Shown here: piece after piece, positions 1-8,601 of the stretch
Layout: each line of letters starts with the position of its first letter
Position numbering within the stretch: position 1 is the stretch's first letter
From: Acuticoccus sediminis
GTDB taxonomy: Bacteria; Pseudomonadota; Alphaproteobacteria; Rhizobiales; Amorphaceae
Assembly: GCF_003258595.1 (NCBI RefSeq)
Contig: NZ_QHHQ01000010.1
Coordinates: forward strand, 62,001 to 126,000
Direction: 5' to 3'
Length of the DNA stretch: 64,000 nt
Translations under genes and position numbers: made by a program
The notes under the pieces: generated by a model
The model's input: only the letters and a program-made list of their open reading frames with translations
What the model was told of the DNA's origin: nothing
Databases searched by the model: none

Positions 1-701
1 GCCAGCGCCCCTTCCGGTTCGAGGGCGACAGCGGTACGAGCTACGTCGCCGACGCCGTGATCCTCGCGACCGGCGCCCAGGCCAAGTGGCTCGGGCTGCC
101 GTCGGAGGAGCAGTTCAAGGGCTACGGCGTGTCCGCGTGCGCCACATGCGACGGGTTCTTCTACCGCGGCAAGAAGGTCCTCGTGGTCGGTGGCGGCAAC
201 ACCGCCGTTGAGGAGGCCCTCTACCTGACCCATCACGCCGACAAGGTGACGCTCGTTCATCGCAGGGACAGTCTGCGTGCCGAAAAGATCCTCCAGGATC
301 GCCTGTTCGCGCATCCGAAGATCGACGTGATCTGGAACGCCGAGATCGCCGAGGTCGAGGGTGCGCACGATCCTCTCGGCGTCACCGGCGCCACGCTGCG
401 GGACACGGTGACGGGCGAGGAGCGCAAGGTCGAGGTGGACGGCGTCTTCGTCGCCATCGGCCACGCCCCGCAGACGGAGCTGATCAAGGACCAGCTTCGG
501 CTCCGCTCGTCCGGGTATGTCTGGACCGCGCCCGACTCCACCGCGACGTCGGTCGACGGTGTCTTCGCGGCGGGCGACGTGACGGACGAGATCTTCCGTC
601 AGGCCGTTACGGCGGCTGGCATGGGTTGCATGGCGGCGTTGGAGGCCGAGCGCTGGCTCGCCGCCAACCCGGCACGGCAGAACGAAACACTCGCGGCCTG
701 A
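1..701 (+). CDS. trxB: Thioredoxin-disulfide reductase, C-terminal part (5' end outside window)
   Basis: Reduces thioredoxin with NADPH through FAD and a redox-active disulfide in the cytoplasm. The open frame runs in from the left edge (first whole codon at base 3), so the N-terminal FAD-binding region is missing. Visible are the CATC active-site disulfide (bases 138-149), the NADPH-binding [12 protein letters not shown] stretch followed by the HRR pair that favours NADP, and the C-terminal [13 protein letters not shown] motif. A GTG at 57 is only an internal Val codon. A LysR gene follows on the same strand 40 bp later, a common arrangement beside trxB in Hyphomicrobiales. The identification is secure; only completeness is lacking. 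Confidence 0.97.
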   Translation, partial: QRPFRFEGDSGTSYVADAVILATGAQAKWLGLPSEEQFKGYGVSACATCDGFFYRGKKVLVVGGGNTAVEEALYLTHHADKVTLVHRRDSLRAEKILQDRLFAHPKIDVIWNAEIAEVEGAHDPLGVTGATLRDTVTGEERKVEVDGVFVAIGHAPQTELIKDQLRLRSSGYVWTAPDSTATSVDGVFAAGDVTDEIFRQAVTAAGMGCMAALEAERWLAANPARQNETLAA

Positions 702-741
702 GGCCGCCACGCCCCCGAGCGGGCCTTGAAGGCAAGACAAG

Positions 742-1635
742 ATGGACTGGGACAAGCTGCGGGTTTTCCATTCTGCTGCGCGCAAAGGGAGCTTCACGCA
801 CGCCGGAGAGGAACTCGGCATCAGTCAGTCGGCGGTCAGCCGTCAGGTGCATGCGCTCGAGCAACAGGTCGGCGTCGCCCTCTTCCACCGGCACGCCCGC
901 GGGCTGCTGCTGACGGAACAGGGCGAGAAGCTCTTCCGCACGACGAGCGGCATTGCGCGTGAGCTGCAGGCGGTCGAGGGGGCGCTGGTCGACTCCCGCG
1001 ACCGGCCGCGCGGCGTGCTGCGCGTGACGACCACGATGGGCCTCGGCACGACGTGGCTCTCCTCGCGCATCGCCGACTTCGTGGAGACCTACCCCGAAGT
1101 CCAGCTCCTGATGATCTTCGACGACAACGAGCTCGACATCGGCATGCGCGAGGCGGACATCGCCATCCGCTGGCGTCAGCCGACGCAGCCGGACCTCGTC
1201 CAGCGCCGCCTCTTCACGGTGCACTTCCACGTGTACGCCTCGAACGGCTACATCGCGAAGTACGGCGCGCCGGGGACGCTGGACGAGCTGGATGGCCACC
1301 GCCTGGTGACCTTCGGGCCGAACCCTCCGGGCTACCTGCGCGAGCTCAACTGGCTGGAGATCGCCGGCCGCTCGGCGGACGATCCGCGGCCGGCGAACGT
1401 GCGCATCTCCAACATGCCGGCGATGAAGAACGCGATCGCGGCGGGCGCCGGCATCGGCGTCCTGCCGGACTTCATCGTCGAGCGCGACGCCGACGACCTG
1501 GTGCGGCTCGACCTCGGGGCCGAGGCGCCGACCTACGACCTCTACTTCGTCTATGCCGAGGAGTTGCGCTCGTCGGCCCGCGTCCAGGCCTTCCGCGACT
1601 TCATCGTGGAAAAGGCGGAGGGATGGCGGTTCTGA
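742..1635 (+). CDS. LysR-family transcriptional regulator
   Basis: A 297-residue DNA-binding regulator of normal LysR length. The winged helix-turn-helix occupies about residues 2-60, with the recognition segment GISQSAVSRQVHALEQ near residues 26-41. The effector-binding domain spans about residues 90-290. The ATG at 742 follows a purine-rich GAAGGCAAGACAAG stretch. It lies 40 bp after trxB and its last 13 bases overlap the next gene, so the three may be cotranscribed. LysR genes next to trxB recur in alphaproteobacteria, but the effector and targets cannot be read from the sequence. Confidence 0.93.
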   Translation: MDWDKLRVFHSAARKGSFTHAGEELGISQSAVSRQVHALEQQVGVALFHRHARGLLLTEQGEKLFRTTSGIARELQAVEGALVDSRDRPRGVLRVTTTMGLGTTWLSSRIADFVETYPEVQLLMIFDDNELDIGMREADIAIRWRQPTQPDLVQRRLFTVHFHVYASNGYIAKYGAPGTLDELDGHRLVTFGPNPPGYLRELNWLEIAGRSADDPRPANVRISNMPAMKNAIAAGAGIGVLPDFIVERDADDLVRLDLGAEAPTYDLYFVYAEELRSSARVQAFRDFIVEKAEGWRF

Positions 1636-2393
1636 CCGCCACCACCGCGGGGACGGACGCCGGCGCCGAGCCCGCACGGGCCGCCGGGGCACGCCGGCGC
1701 GTCGCATGGCTCGACGCGGCGCGCGGCGTCGCGATCGTCGCCATGGTCCTCTACCACGGCTCGTTCGACCTCCTGTTCTTCGGCTACGTCGACTGGCCGG
1801 TGACGTCGCACCCGCTGTGGCGCGCCTTCGCGGCCGGGATCGCGTCGACCTTCCTGTTCCTCGTCGGTGTCAGCCTGGTCGCCGCGCATGGCAACGGAAT
1901 CCGCTGGCGGCCCTTCCTGAAGCGCCTCGCATGGGTCGTCGCCGGCGCGGCGGCGGTCACCATCGGGACGGCCTTCGCGATGCCGATGCCGATCTACTTC
2001 GGCATCCTGCACGCCATCGCCCTCTTCAGCGTGCTGGCGCTGCCGTTCGTGCGCGCGCCCGTGGCCCTGACGGCGGCCGTCGCGGCCGTCGTCTTCGTGC
2101 TTCCGCACGTATGGCGCGACGCGCTCTTCTACGCCCCGTGGGCCTACCCGTTCGGCCTCGCCCCGCACATGCCGGTGACGTTCGACTACGAACCGATCTT
2201 CCCCTGGTTCGCGGTGACGCTTCTCGGCGTGGTGGCGGGACGCCTCGTGCGGCTGGTGCCGGGCGAGAAGCCCGTCGGGCCGGTCTGGCGCAGGATCGCC
2301 GTGCTGGGGCGCTGGAGCTTCCCGATCTACCTGCTACACCAACCTGTGTTGTTCGGGGCACTGATGGGGATCGCGATGCTGACCCGGCCCTGA
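1623..2393 (+). CDS. DUF1624 / heparan-alpha-glucosaminide N-acetyltransferase-type membrane protein
   Basis: A 256-residue integral membrane protein. The N-terminal motif RVAWLDAARGVAIVAMVLYH is typical of the DUF1624 (HGSNAT-like) acyltransferase family. About seven hydrophobic segments follow, and the protein ends in a PIYLLHQPVLFG helix, the LLHQP motif seen in this and related acyltransferase families. The ATG at 1623 overlaps the end of the LysR gene by 13 bp; earlier in-frame starts would lie inside that gene. Family members are thought to acylate envelope sugars, but the substrate here is unknown. Confidence 0.85.
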   Translation: MAVLTATTAGTDAGAEPARAAGARRRVAWLDAARGVAIVAMVLYHGSFDLLFFGYVDWPVTSHPLWRAFAAGIASTFLFLVGVSLVAAHGNGIRWRPFLKRLAWVVAGAAAVTIGTAFAMPMPIYFGILHAIALFSVLALPFVRAPVALTAAVAAVVFVLPHVWRDALFYAPWAYPFGLAPHMPVTFDYEPIFPWFAVTLLGVVAGRLVRLVPGEKPVGPVWRRIAVLGRWSFPIYLLHQPVLFGALMGIAMLTRP

Positions 2394-2469
2394 GGCCCTG
2401 TTCATCCGAGGTTGGCACGGCCTACGCTATGGACGCTTCGTGTTCCGAGCCTTGGAAAGTCCTTCCCTT

Positions 2470-2811
2470 ATGGTGCCGCACTGCGCCCGGCTCTTGGTGG
2501 CTCTGGCCATCGTGACGGCACTGCTGACGACGTCGCCGGCCGATGCCGGGCCGCTGCCGGGCTTCGCACCGGAGGTCGGGGCGGGCGTCGAGCTGGTCCA
2601 GGGCTATTGCGGGCGGCAGAATTTCGTCTGCCAGCGCAACTTCGGCCAGGGCCGCCGCTACCGCCGCTGCATGGCCCGGAGCGGCTGCGCGGTGCGGGGC
2701 GGCGGAAACGGCGGCGGCAACCGCTGCGAGGCGCGCGCCCGCTTCTGCGCCCGGCGCTTCCAGAACGGATCGCGCCAGTTCAACCGGTGCATGCGCCGCG
2801 GCGGCTGCTGA
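2470..2811 (+). CDS. Small exported Cys/Arg-rich protein with a duplicated four-cysteine module
   Basis: A 113-residue protein (123 if the upstream in-frame GTG at 2440 is used). The ATG at 2470 puts a clean signal peptide first: MVPHCARL, a hydrophobic core, and an Ala-rich cleavage site near ADAGPLPG. The mature part contains two copies of the spacing C-x6-C-x12/13-C-x5-C, the first starting at GYCGRQNFVC and the second at RCEARARFC. A Gly-rich linker separates them and both are rich in Arg. Eight paired cysteines after a signal peptide suggest a disulfide-bonded periplasmic or secreted protein. I do not recognise the family. The gene stands alone between the DUF1624 gene and uvrB. Confidence 0.7.
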   Translation: MVPHCARLLVALAIVTALLTTSPADAGPLPGFAPEVGAGVELVQGYCGRQNFVCQRNFGQGRRYRRCMARSGCAVRGGGNGGGNRCEARARFCARRFQNGSRQFNRCMRRGGC

Positions 2812-2883
2812 AATCCGGCCGACACGCTGAATAACGCGACTCGTGCGGCGCCACGCATTGGAGGTCGCGGCCGGCTGTGCCAT

Positions 2884-5796
2884 ATGGTGCTGACGGCGCA
2901 AGGGAGCGGACCTGTGGAACGCACGCGCAAATCAGATCAGACAGGCTCGATCGAGACGTGGGCGAACGAGCTTGGAACGGACGACGCCGGCCTCCCGGAG
3001 AGCGACGGCGCCGAACCCGCACGCGCGCCCGCCTCCAGGGCCGGGAACGGGACCAAGGCCCCCGCGAAGGCTGCCACGGCGAAATCCGCCAAGTCCGGCG
3101 GCAAGACCGCGAAGGGCGCCAAGACCGAGGGTAAGACCCGCGCCAAGGGGAGCGCCGCATCCGGCCGCACCTCGCGCGGGACGTCGATGGGCGGCAAGGC
3201 CTCGGCCCGTGACCGCGCCGCGTCCGGCCTCAACCCGGTCGCCGGCCTCGACATCGCGCTGGAAGACGCCGAGGCGCTGCCCGACAGCGGCGCCACCGCG
3301 ACCGTCGCCGCGCTCGAAAGCCTCATCCAGAACGGCCGGCCGGAGTTCCGCGCCGGCGAATGGACTCCGCACCGCCCGCCCCGGCCGGACAAGTCCGAGG
3401 GCGGGGTCCCGCTGGACCTCGTCTCCGAGTACGAGCCCAAGGGCGACCAGCCGCAGGCCATCGCCGAGCTCGTCGAGGGACTGAAGCAGGAGGACAAGAC
3501 GCAGGTTCTCCTCGGCGTCACCGGCTCCGGCAAGACCTACACGATGGCCAAGGTCATCGAGGAGTTGCAGCGTCCCGCGCTGGTGCTGGCGCCGAACAAG
3601 ACGCTGGCGGCCCAGCTCTACGGCGAGTTCAAGTCCTTCTTCCCGAACAACGCCGTCGAGTATTTCGTCTCCTACTACGACTATTACCAGCCCGAGGCGT
3701 ACGTGCCGCGGACGGACACGTACATCGAGAAGGAATCGTCGATCAACGAGCAGATCGACCGGATGCGCCACTCCGCGACGCGCGCCCTGCTGGAGCGGGA
3801 CGACGTGATCATCGTCGCGTCCGTGTCGTGCATCTACGGTATCGGCTCGGTCGAGACCTATACGGCGATGACGTTCTCCATCCAGGTGGGCGAGCGTCTC
3901 GACCAGCGGCAGCTTCTGGCCGACCTCGTGGCGCTGCAATACAAGCGCTCCGACGCCAACTTCATCCGCGGCACCTTCCGCGTGCGCGGCGACACGGTCG
4001 AGATCTTCCCGGCGCACTACGAGGACCGGGCCTGGCGCGTGTCCCTCTTCGGCGACGAGGTGGAGTCGATCACCGAGTTCGACCCACTGACGGGCCGGAA
4101 GTCCGAGGAGATGGAGCTCGTCAAGGTCTACGCGAACTCGCACTACGTCACGCCGCGGCCGACGCTGCAGCAGGCGATGAGGTCCATCAAGGAGGAGCTG
4201 CGGCACCGCCTGGTGGAACTGAACAACGCCGGCCGCCTCCTCGAGGCGCAGCGGCTGGAGCAGCGCACGCGGTTCGACCTCGAGATGCTGGAGGCGACGG
4301 GCGTTTGCAACGGCATCGAGAACTATTCGCGCTACCTGACGGGCCGCAAGCCCGGCGAGCCGCCCCCCACCCTCTTCGAGTACCTGCCCGACAACGCCAT
4401 CGTCTTCCTCGACGAGAGCCACGTGACGGTGCCGCAGATCGGCGCCATGTACAAAGGTGACTTCCGCCGCAAGGCGACGCTCGCCGAGTACGGCTTCCGC
4501 CTGCCCTCCTGCATGGACAACCGCCCGCTGCGGTTCGAGGAATGGGACATGATGCGCCCGCAGTCCGTCGCCGTCTCCGCCACCCCCAGCGGGTGGGAGA
4601 TGGAGGAGGCGGGCGGCGTCTTCGTCGAGCAGGTCATCCGCCCGACGGGCCTCATCGACCCGCCGGTGGAGATCCGCCCGGCCAAGCACCAGGTCGACGA
4701 CGTGCTCGGCGAGATCCGCGAGGTGGCGGACAAGGGCTATCGCACGCTCGTCACCACGCTGACCAAGCGCATGGCCGAGGACCTCACCGAGTACCTGCAC
4801 GACAACGGCGTGCGCGTGCGCTACATGCACTCAGACATCGACACGATCGAGCGCATCGAGATCATCCGCGACCTCAGGCTCGGCACCTTCGACGTGCTGG
4901 TCGGCATCAACCTCCTGCGCGAGGGGCTCGACATCCCCGAGTGCGGCCTTGTGGCGATCCTCGACGCCGACAAGGAAGGCTTCCTGCGATCCGAAACGTC
5001 GCTCATCCAGACCATCGGCCGCGCGGCGCGCAACGTCGACGGCAAGGTGATCCTGTACGCCGACCACATGACGGGCTCGATGGAGCGCGCCATCGGCGAG
5101 ACCAACCGGCGCCGCGAGAAGCAGCTCGCCTACAACGAGGAAAACGGCATTACGCCGGAGTCGGTGAAGCGGTCCATCGGCGACATCCTGGAGAGCCTCT
5201 ACGAGCGCGACCACGTGCGCGTCGACAAGGGGATGGCCGAGGCCGCCCACGGCGCCATCGGCCACAACATGGCGGTCACGGTCGAGGACCTCGAGCGGCG
5301 CATGCGCGAGGCGGCGGCGAACCTCGAGTTCGAGGAGGCGGCGCGCCTTCGCGACGAGATCCAGCGCCTGCAGAAGACCGAGCTCATGCTCTCGGCGGAC
5401 CCGATGGCGCGCCAGCGGGACATCGAGATGTCGGCCGGCCGCTACTCGGGCGAGCGCGACTACAACGCCTCGGCGACGCTCAAGACCCGCGCCAAAAAGC
5501 CGGACCTCGACAACATGGGTCCCGGCACCGACCGAGGTCGCGTCCGCCGCGCCCCGCTCCTCGACGGCGTCGAGGACGAGCGCGACCTGCCCCCCACCCG
5601 CGCGCGAAAAAACAATCTCGACGAGATGACAGTGAAGCGCACGGAGAAGTACAAGGCCAAGGCGCCGCCGCCGAAGCCGGACGACGACCCCGGCGTCGTC
5701 CTGCGCCACAAGGTCGGCGTGGGCAGCTACGAAGACCCCGCCGACGAGAAGCGGCGCGGACGGCGCAAGAGGAAGACCGGGCGGCCGGGAAACTAG
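2884..5796 (+). CDS. uvrB: UvrABC system protein B with long N- and C-terminal extensions
   Basis: Damage-verification helicase of nucleotide excision repair. The core begins near residue 174 ([15 protein letters not shown]). Walker A GVTGSGKT is near residue 211, followed by the [12 protein letters not shown] beta-hairpin region. Walker B DESH is near residue 510 and the QTIGRAARN helicase motif near residue 708. A C-terminal UVR motif that binds UvrC lies at about residues 798-833. At 970 residues it is far longer than the usual 670-700. The N-terminal 170 residues are rich in Ala, Lys, Gly and Thr, resembling a histone-H1-like tail, and the last 130 are charged. Alphaproteobacterial UvrB proteins often carry such tails. 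The gene is monocistronic as far as can be seen. Confidence 0.97.
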   Translation: MVLTAQGSGPVERTRKSDQTGSIETWANELGTDDAGLPESDGAEPARAPASRAGNGTKAPAKAATAKSAKSGGKTAKGAKTEGKTRAKGSAASGRTSRGTSMGGKASARDRAASGLNPVAGLDIALEDAEALPDSGATATVAALESLIQNGRPEFRAGEWTPHRPPRPDKSEGGVPLDLVSEYEPKGDQPQAIAELVEGLKQEDKTQVLLGVTGSGKTYTMAKVIEELQRPALVLAPNKTLAAQLYGEFKSFFPNNAVEYFVSYYDYYQPEAYVPRTDTYIEKESSINEQIDRMRHSATRALLERDDVIIVASVSCIYGIGSVETYTAMTFSIQVGERLDQRQLLADLVALQYKRSDANFIRGTFRVRGDTVEIFPAHYEDRAWRVSLFGDEVESITEFDPLTGRKSEEMELVKVYANSHYVTPRPTLQQAMRSIKEELRHRLVELNNAGRLLEAQRLEQRTRFDLEMLEATGVCNGIENYSRYLTGRKPGEPPPTLFEYLPDNAIVFLDESHVTVPQIGAMYKGDFRRKATLAEYGFRLPSCMDNRPLRFEEWDMMRPQSVAVSATPSGWEMEEAGGVFVEQVIRPTGLIDPPVEIRPAKHQVDDVLGEIREVADKGYRTLVTTLTKRMAEDLTEYLHDNGVRVRYMHSDIDTIERIEIIRDLRLGTFDVLVGINLLREGLDIPECGLVAILDADKEGFLRSETSLIQTIGRAARNVDGKVILYADHMTGSMERAIGETNRRREKQLAYNEENGITPESVKRSIGDILESLYERDHVRVDKGMAEAAHGAIGHNMAVTVEDLERRMREAAANLEFEEAARLRDEIQRLQKTELMLSADPMARQRDIEMSAGRYSGERDYNASATLKTRAKKPDLDNMGPGTDRGRVRRAPLLDGVEDERDLPPTRARKNNLDEMTVKRTEKYKAKAPPPKPDDDPGVVLRHKVGVGSYEDPADEKRRGRRKRKTGRPGN

Positions 5797-5829
5797 CCGC
5801 GCGGCCATCGCCTCGGCCACCGCCCCCGC

Positions 5830-5847
5830 GACCCGGGGGAACGGGTC
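5830..5847 (+). terminator. Short GC hairpin downstream of uvrB
   Basis: GACCCG (5830-5835) and CGGGTC (5842-5847) pair around a six-base loop, 34 bases after the uvrB stop. No T-run follows, so termination here would need Rho or another factor. It could also be chance in GC-rich DNA. Confidence 0.3.
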
Positions 5848-5896
5848 ATGTCGAAGCAACCGTTGTCATTGAATCGTTTCGGTACGTGAGGCGCCG

Positions 5897-6211
5897 ATGA
5901 GCACGCACACCACCCAGACCCCTGAGCTCGAAGTCATCACGAAGCTCAAGGCGGAACCGCCGAAGCTGCACAAGGTGCTGCTCCTCAACGATGACTACAC
6001 GCCGCGCGAGTTCGTCGTGCGGGTGCTGAAGGCCGTCTTCCGCATCGGCGGCGAGACGGCCTACACCATCATGATGACCGCCCACCAGAAGGGCTCGTGC
6101 GTGGTGAGCGTGTACCCGGCGCAGATCGCCGAGACCAAGGCCAACGAGGCGAACGCGATGAGCCAGGACGCCGGCCACCCGCTGCAGTTCACCACCGAGC
6201 CCGAGGAATAG
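5897..6211 (+). CDS. clpS: ClpS adaptor of the Clp protease, ClpS2-type
   Basis: A 104-residue adaptor that delivers N-degron substrates to ClpAP. The family core is intact: LLLNDDYTPREFVVRVLKAVF, then MMTAHQKG, then AETKANEAN, ending FTTEPEE. The position held by Met40 in E. coli ClpS, next to NDDYTP and part of the N-end residue gate, is Arg here. That Arg and the TTEPEE tail are, as I recall them, hallmarks of the second alphaproteobacterial paralogue, ClpS2, which has narrower residue specificity. clpA does not follow, unlike the usual clpS1-clpA pairing, which also fits ClpS2. The paralogue assignment rests on motif recall, not on an alignment. Confidence 0.95.
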   Translation: MSTHTTQTPELEVITKLKAEPPKLHKVLLLNDDYTPREFVVRVLKAVFRIGGETAYTIMMTAHQKGSCVVSVYPAQIAETKANEANAMSQDAGHPLQFTTEPEE

Positions 6212-6273
6212 GCCCGCCGACCGGATTGTTTTTCAGCGACCGGCTCTTTTCAGGGTAAATCATTGAAAGCTAA

Positions 6274-6316
6274 CGAGAAATCCCGGTCCCGCCGTCGAGG
6301 CGGCCGGGATTTCTCG
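6274..6316. terminator. Long perfect inverted repeat downstream of clpS
   Basis: CGAGAAATCCCGG (6274-6286) pairs perfectly with CCGGGATTTCTCG (6304-6316). Inside it CCGCC (6289-6293) pairs with GGCGG (6299-6303) around a GTCGA loop, giving a two-stage stem of 18 base pairs. It starts 62 bases after the clpS stop. There is no clear T-run on either side, so it may be a Rho-independent-like or RNA-stabilising 3' hairpin, or a protein-binding dyad. Confidence 0.5.
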
Positions 6317-6347
6317 CGTCTCCATGTCCGTGATGGAGGGGAACTGC

Positions 6348-6375
6348 GCACCCTGTGATCTCTAGCACAGGGTGC
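6348..6375. promoter_or_regulatory. 10-bp perfect dyad upstream of the His/Tyr-rich exported protein
   Basis: GCACCCTGTG (6348-6357) and CACAGGGTGC (6366-6375) form a perfect inverted repeat separated by eight bases (ATCTCTAG). It lies 68 bases before the next ATG, where an operator or a leader hairpin could sit. The binding factor is unknown. Confidence 0.4.
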
Positions 6376-6443
6376 CGGCGGGATGTCCCCCATCTCATGG
6401 TTGTCGCCGGGACAGACCGGCCTCGAACAACACGGAGACAGAC

Positions 6444-6743
6444 ATGACCATCAAGACCGCCATCCTCGCCGCCGTGATCGGGCTCGCCACCGTCACCGGC
6501 GCCAACGCCGCCTACTCCGCCCCGCTGGGCGCCCCCGCCGCGCAGGCGGACGCCGGGATCACCCTGGCCGGCTATCACGGCCACGGCTATGGCCACAAGT
6601 ACCATCACCGCAAGTACTACAAGCAGCACGTCTACTTCGAGAAGCACTGCTACAAGAAGAAGTACAAGGTCTACAGCCACCACCACCACGGCTACGTCTA
6701 CAAGTTCAAGACCGTGTGCTACAAGCAGCCGGTGTACTACTAA
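6444..6743 (+). CDS. Small exported His/Tyr/Lys-rich protein
   Basis: A 99-residue protein. The ATG at 6444 follows a GGAGA ribosome-binding site at 6434-6438. Residues 1-22 form a signal peptide (MTIKTAILAAVIGLATVTGANA). The mature C-terminal half is dominated by His, Tyr and Lys: HGHGYGHKYHHRKYYKQH, later HHHHGYVYK, with two Cys in CYKKK and CYKQP contexts, ending PVYY. The composition suggests metal or polyanion binding in the periplasm or at the cell surface, but this is inference. Small HY-rich exported proteins are common in Hyphomicrobiales and mostly uncharacterised. It is monocistronic, with a strong terminator directly after it. Confidence 0.75.
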   Translation: MTIKTAILAAVIGLATVTGANAAYSAPLGAPAAQADAGITLAGYHGHGYGHKYHHRKYYKQHVYFEKHCYKKKYKVYSHHHHGYVYKFKTVCYKQPVYY

Positions 6744-6749
6744 GCGGGA

Positions 6750-6770
6750 GGGGCCTTCGGGCCCCTTTTT
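6750..6770 (+). terminator. Intrinsic terminator of the His/Tyr-rich gene
   Basis: GGGGCC (6750-6755), TTCG tetraloop, GGCCCC (6760-6765), then TTTTT. A textbook Rho-independent terminator starting seven bases after the stop codon, on the + strand only. Confidence 0.92.
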
Positions 6771-6813
6771 GCGTGGCCCGGCGGCATGGAGCGGCGCGTC
6801 CCGTGCGCCCCGC

Positions 6814-7551
6814 CTACGCCTGGTCCGCCCGCGCCACCGCCCGCAGCACGGCGCGGACGAAGCGCTCCCGCTCCGGCGGCAGCGGCTTGTTCGCCAGCGC
6901 CGCGACATGCGCGGCGAGGAAGTAGCCCGTCAGGCGGAAGCCGTCCGCCAGCGTCGCCGCATCGCACAGCGCGTCGCTCGTCAGGAAGGCCGGGAGCGGC
7001 AGCATCCGGTCCGCGTAGCGCGCGCCAGGCCCCCTGCCCACCGCCCGCCCCGTGCGCGGCGAGACGTAGACGAGGTCCTCCGTCGCCCCCGTCGCCGCGC
7101 AGTGGCTGAGGTCGAGGCCGAAGCCGAACTCGTCCAGCACGATCAGCTCGAACCGCACCCCCGCCTCCCCCGCCGCGCGCGGCAGCGCGAAGGCTTCGAT
7201 CAGCGCGTTGGCGGCCGCGTAGAGGCGCGGATGCGGATCGCGCTCCGGCAGGAAGGCGAGGAGCGAGGCGATGGAGCCGATCCCGAACGCGCCCCAGGCG
7301 CTGTCCATCACCAGCCCCGCGCGAGCCTCGATCAGCTCCAGCGCGAAGGTGCCGAGCTGGTCCTCCAGCCGTCCGCGCCACGTCACCTCGACGCGGTTGC
7401 CCGGCTGCACCAGCGCACGCATCGTCTTGGAGCGCGCGCCGCGCACGAGGCCGGAGGCCCGCCCCTCGTTCGGCGTCAGCACCTCAATGATCTTGGAACT
7501 TTCGCCGAGCGGGCGCGCGGAGAGGATGAGGGCCTCGTCCTTCCACTCCAT
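6814..7551 (-). CDS. recO: DNA repair protein RecO
   Basis: A 245-residue recombination mediator that helps load RecA on SSB-coated DNA in the RecFOR pathway. The N-terminal OB fold is recognisable from MEWKDEALILSARPLGESSKI and the GLVRGARSK segment (residues 1-80). The C-terminal helical domain follows. It is the last gene of the rpoZ-to-recO minus-strand operon, starting 33 bp after era. The order rnc-era-recO is widely conserved in proteobacteria. Confidence 0.95.
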   Translation of the reverse strand: MEWKDEALILSARPLGESSKIIEVLTPNEGRASGLVRGARSKTMRALVQPGNRVEVTWRGRLEDQLGTFALELIEARAGLVMDSAWGAFGIGSIASLLAFLPERDPHPRLYAAANALIEAFALPRAAGEAGVRFELIVLDEFGFGLDLSHCAATGATEDLVYVSPRTGRAVGRGPGARYADRMLPLPAFLTSDALCDAATLADGFRLTGYFLAAHVAALANKPLPPERERFVRAVLRAVARADQA

Positions 7552-7584
7552 CAGCGCGCCGCCCGGACCATGCGCGTCCCCCGC

Positions 7585-8601
7585 TCAGCGGGAGAAGTCG
7601 AGGCCCATCACGCGGTAACGCTCGGGATCGTCGGTCCACCGCGGACGCACCTTGACGAACAGGAAGAGGTGAACGGGCGCGCCGACCAGCTTGGAGATCT
7701 CGTATCGCGCGGACATCGAGATGGCGCGGATGGTCTTGCCCTTCTCGCCGAGCACGATCTTCTTCTGCCCGTCACGCTCGACGAAGATCGCCTGCTCGAT
7801 GCGCACGGACCCGTTGCGCAGGCTCTTCCACGTCTCTGTCTCGACGGTCGCCGAATAGGGCAGCTCGTCGTGGAGGCGCAGGGTGAGCTGCTCGCGCGTG
7901 ATCTCGGCCGCGAGCTGGCGCATCGGGATGTCGGAGATCTGGTCTTCCGGGTAGAGCCACGGCCCCTTCGGCACGGAGAGGGCGAGGTGGCGTGACAGGT
8001 CGTCGACGCCGTCGCCGGTCTGCGCGGAGATCATGTAGGTGTCGTCGAAGCGGGTGATCTCGTTGGCCGCCTGGGCGAGCGACAGGAGCGCCGGCGGGTC
8101 CACCAGGTCGACCTTGGTGAGCACCAGCGTCTTCGGCTGGCGCACCTCGGTGAGCTCCTCCAGGATCTTGGCGTTCGCTTCGGTGATGCCGCGCTTGGCG
8201 TCGATCAGCAGGCAGACGCGGTCGGCGTCGTAGGCGTGCGTCCAGGCGGTCTTGACCATCGCCCGGTCGAGCCGACGCTTCGGCGCGAAGATGCCGGGCG
8301 TGTCCACCAGGATGATCTGCGCCGTGTCGGCCATGACGATGCCGCGCACGATGGCGCGCGTCGTCTGCACCTTGTGGGTGACGATCGAGACTTTCGCGCC
8401 CACCAGGGCGTTGACGAGCGTCGACTTGCCCGCGTTGGGCGCGCCGATCAGCGCGATGATACCGCAGCGCTGCTGGTCCATCGGGATGGACGGCGCGTCG
8501 GGCATGTCCGCGGCTGCGGGCGGGGCTTCGACCGCCTCCACGGCTGCGGGGTCGTTCTCGGAGGCAGCGTCATCGGCGGCCGGCTTGGGTTCGTCGGCCA
8601 C
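7585..8601 (-). CDS. era: GTPase Era
   Basis: GTPase that binds the 3' end of 16S rRNA during 30S assembly. G1 is GAPNAGKS (residues 53-60), G3 DTPGIF, G4 TKVD, G5 SAQTG, and the KH domain carries VLGEKGKTIRAISMSAR. The first 45 residues are an acidic, Ala-rich extension not found in E. coli Era. The start is a GTG placed directly after the rnc stop (TAAGTG), with GGGAG about ten bases upstream, which supports the extended form. Internal Met codons at residues 33 and 41 are alternative starts. Translation is probably coupled to rnc. Confidence 0.96.
   Translation of the reverse strand: MADEPKPAADDAASENDPAAVEAVEAPPAAADMPDAPSIPMDQQRCGIIALIGAPNAGKSTLVNALVGAKVSIVTHKVQTTRAIVRGIVMADTAQIILVDTPGIFAPKRRLDRAMVKTAWTHAYDADRVCLLIDAKRGITEANAKILEELTEVRQPKTLVLTKVDLVDPPALLSLAQAANEITRFDDTYMISAQTGDGVDDLSRHLALSVPKGPWLYPEDQISDIPMRQLAAEITREQLTLRLHDELPYSATVETETWKSLRNGSVRIEQAIFVERDGQKKIVLGEKGKTIRAISMSARYEISKLVGAPVHLFLFVKVRPRWTDDPERYRVMGLDFSR

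Noticed and set aside
2932-4830. 632-codon open frame antisense to uvrB
   Set aside because: The translation is Arg/Val/Leu/His-biased with no domain, and the opposite strand is a complete uvrB; long antisense frames are expected in GC-rich genes.
5830-5847. Strong intrinsic terminator after uvrB
   Set aside because: Only a six-pair hairpin without a T-run; kept as a low-confidence feature rather than a finding.
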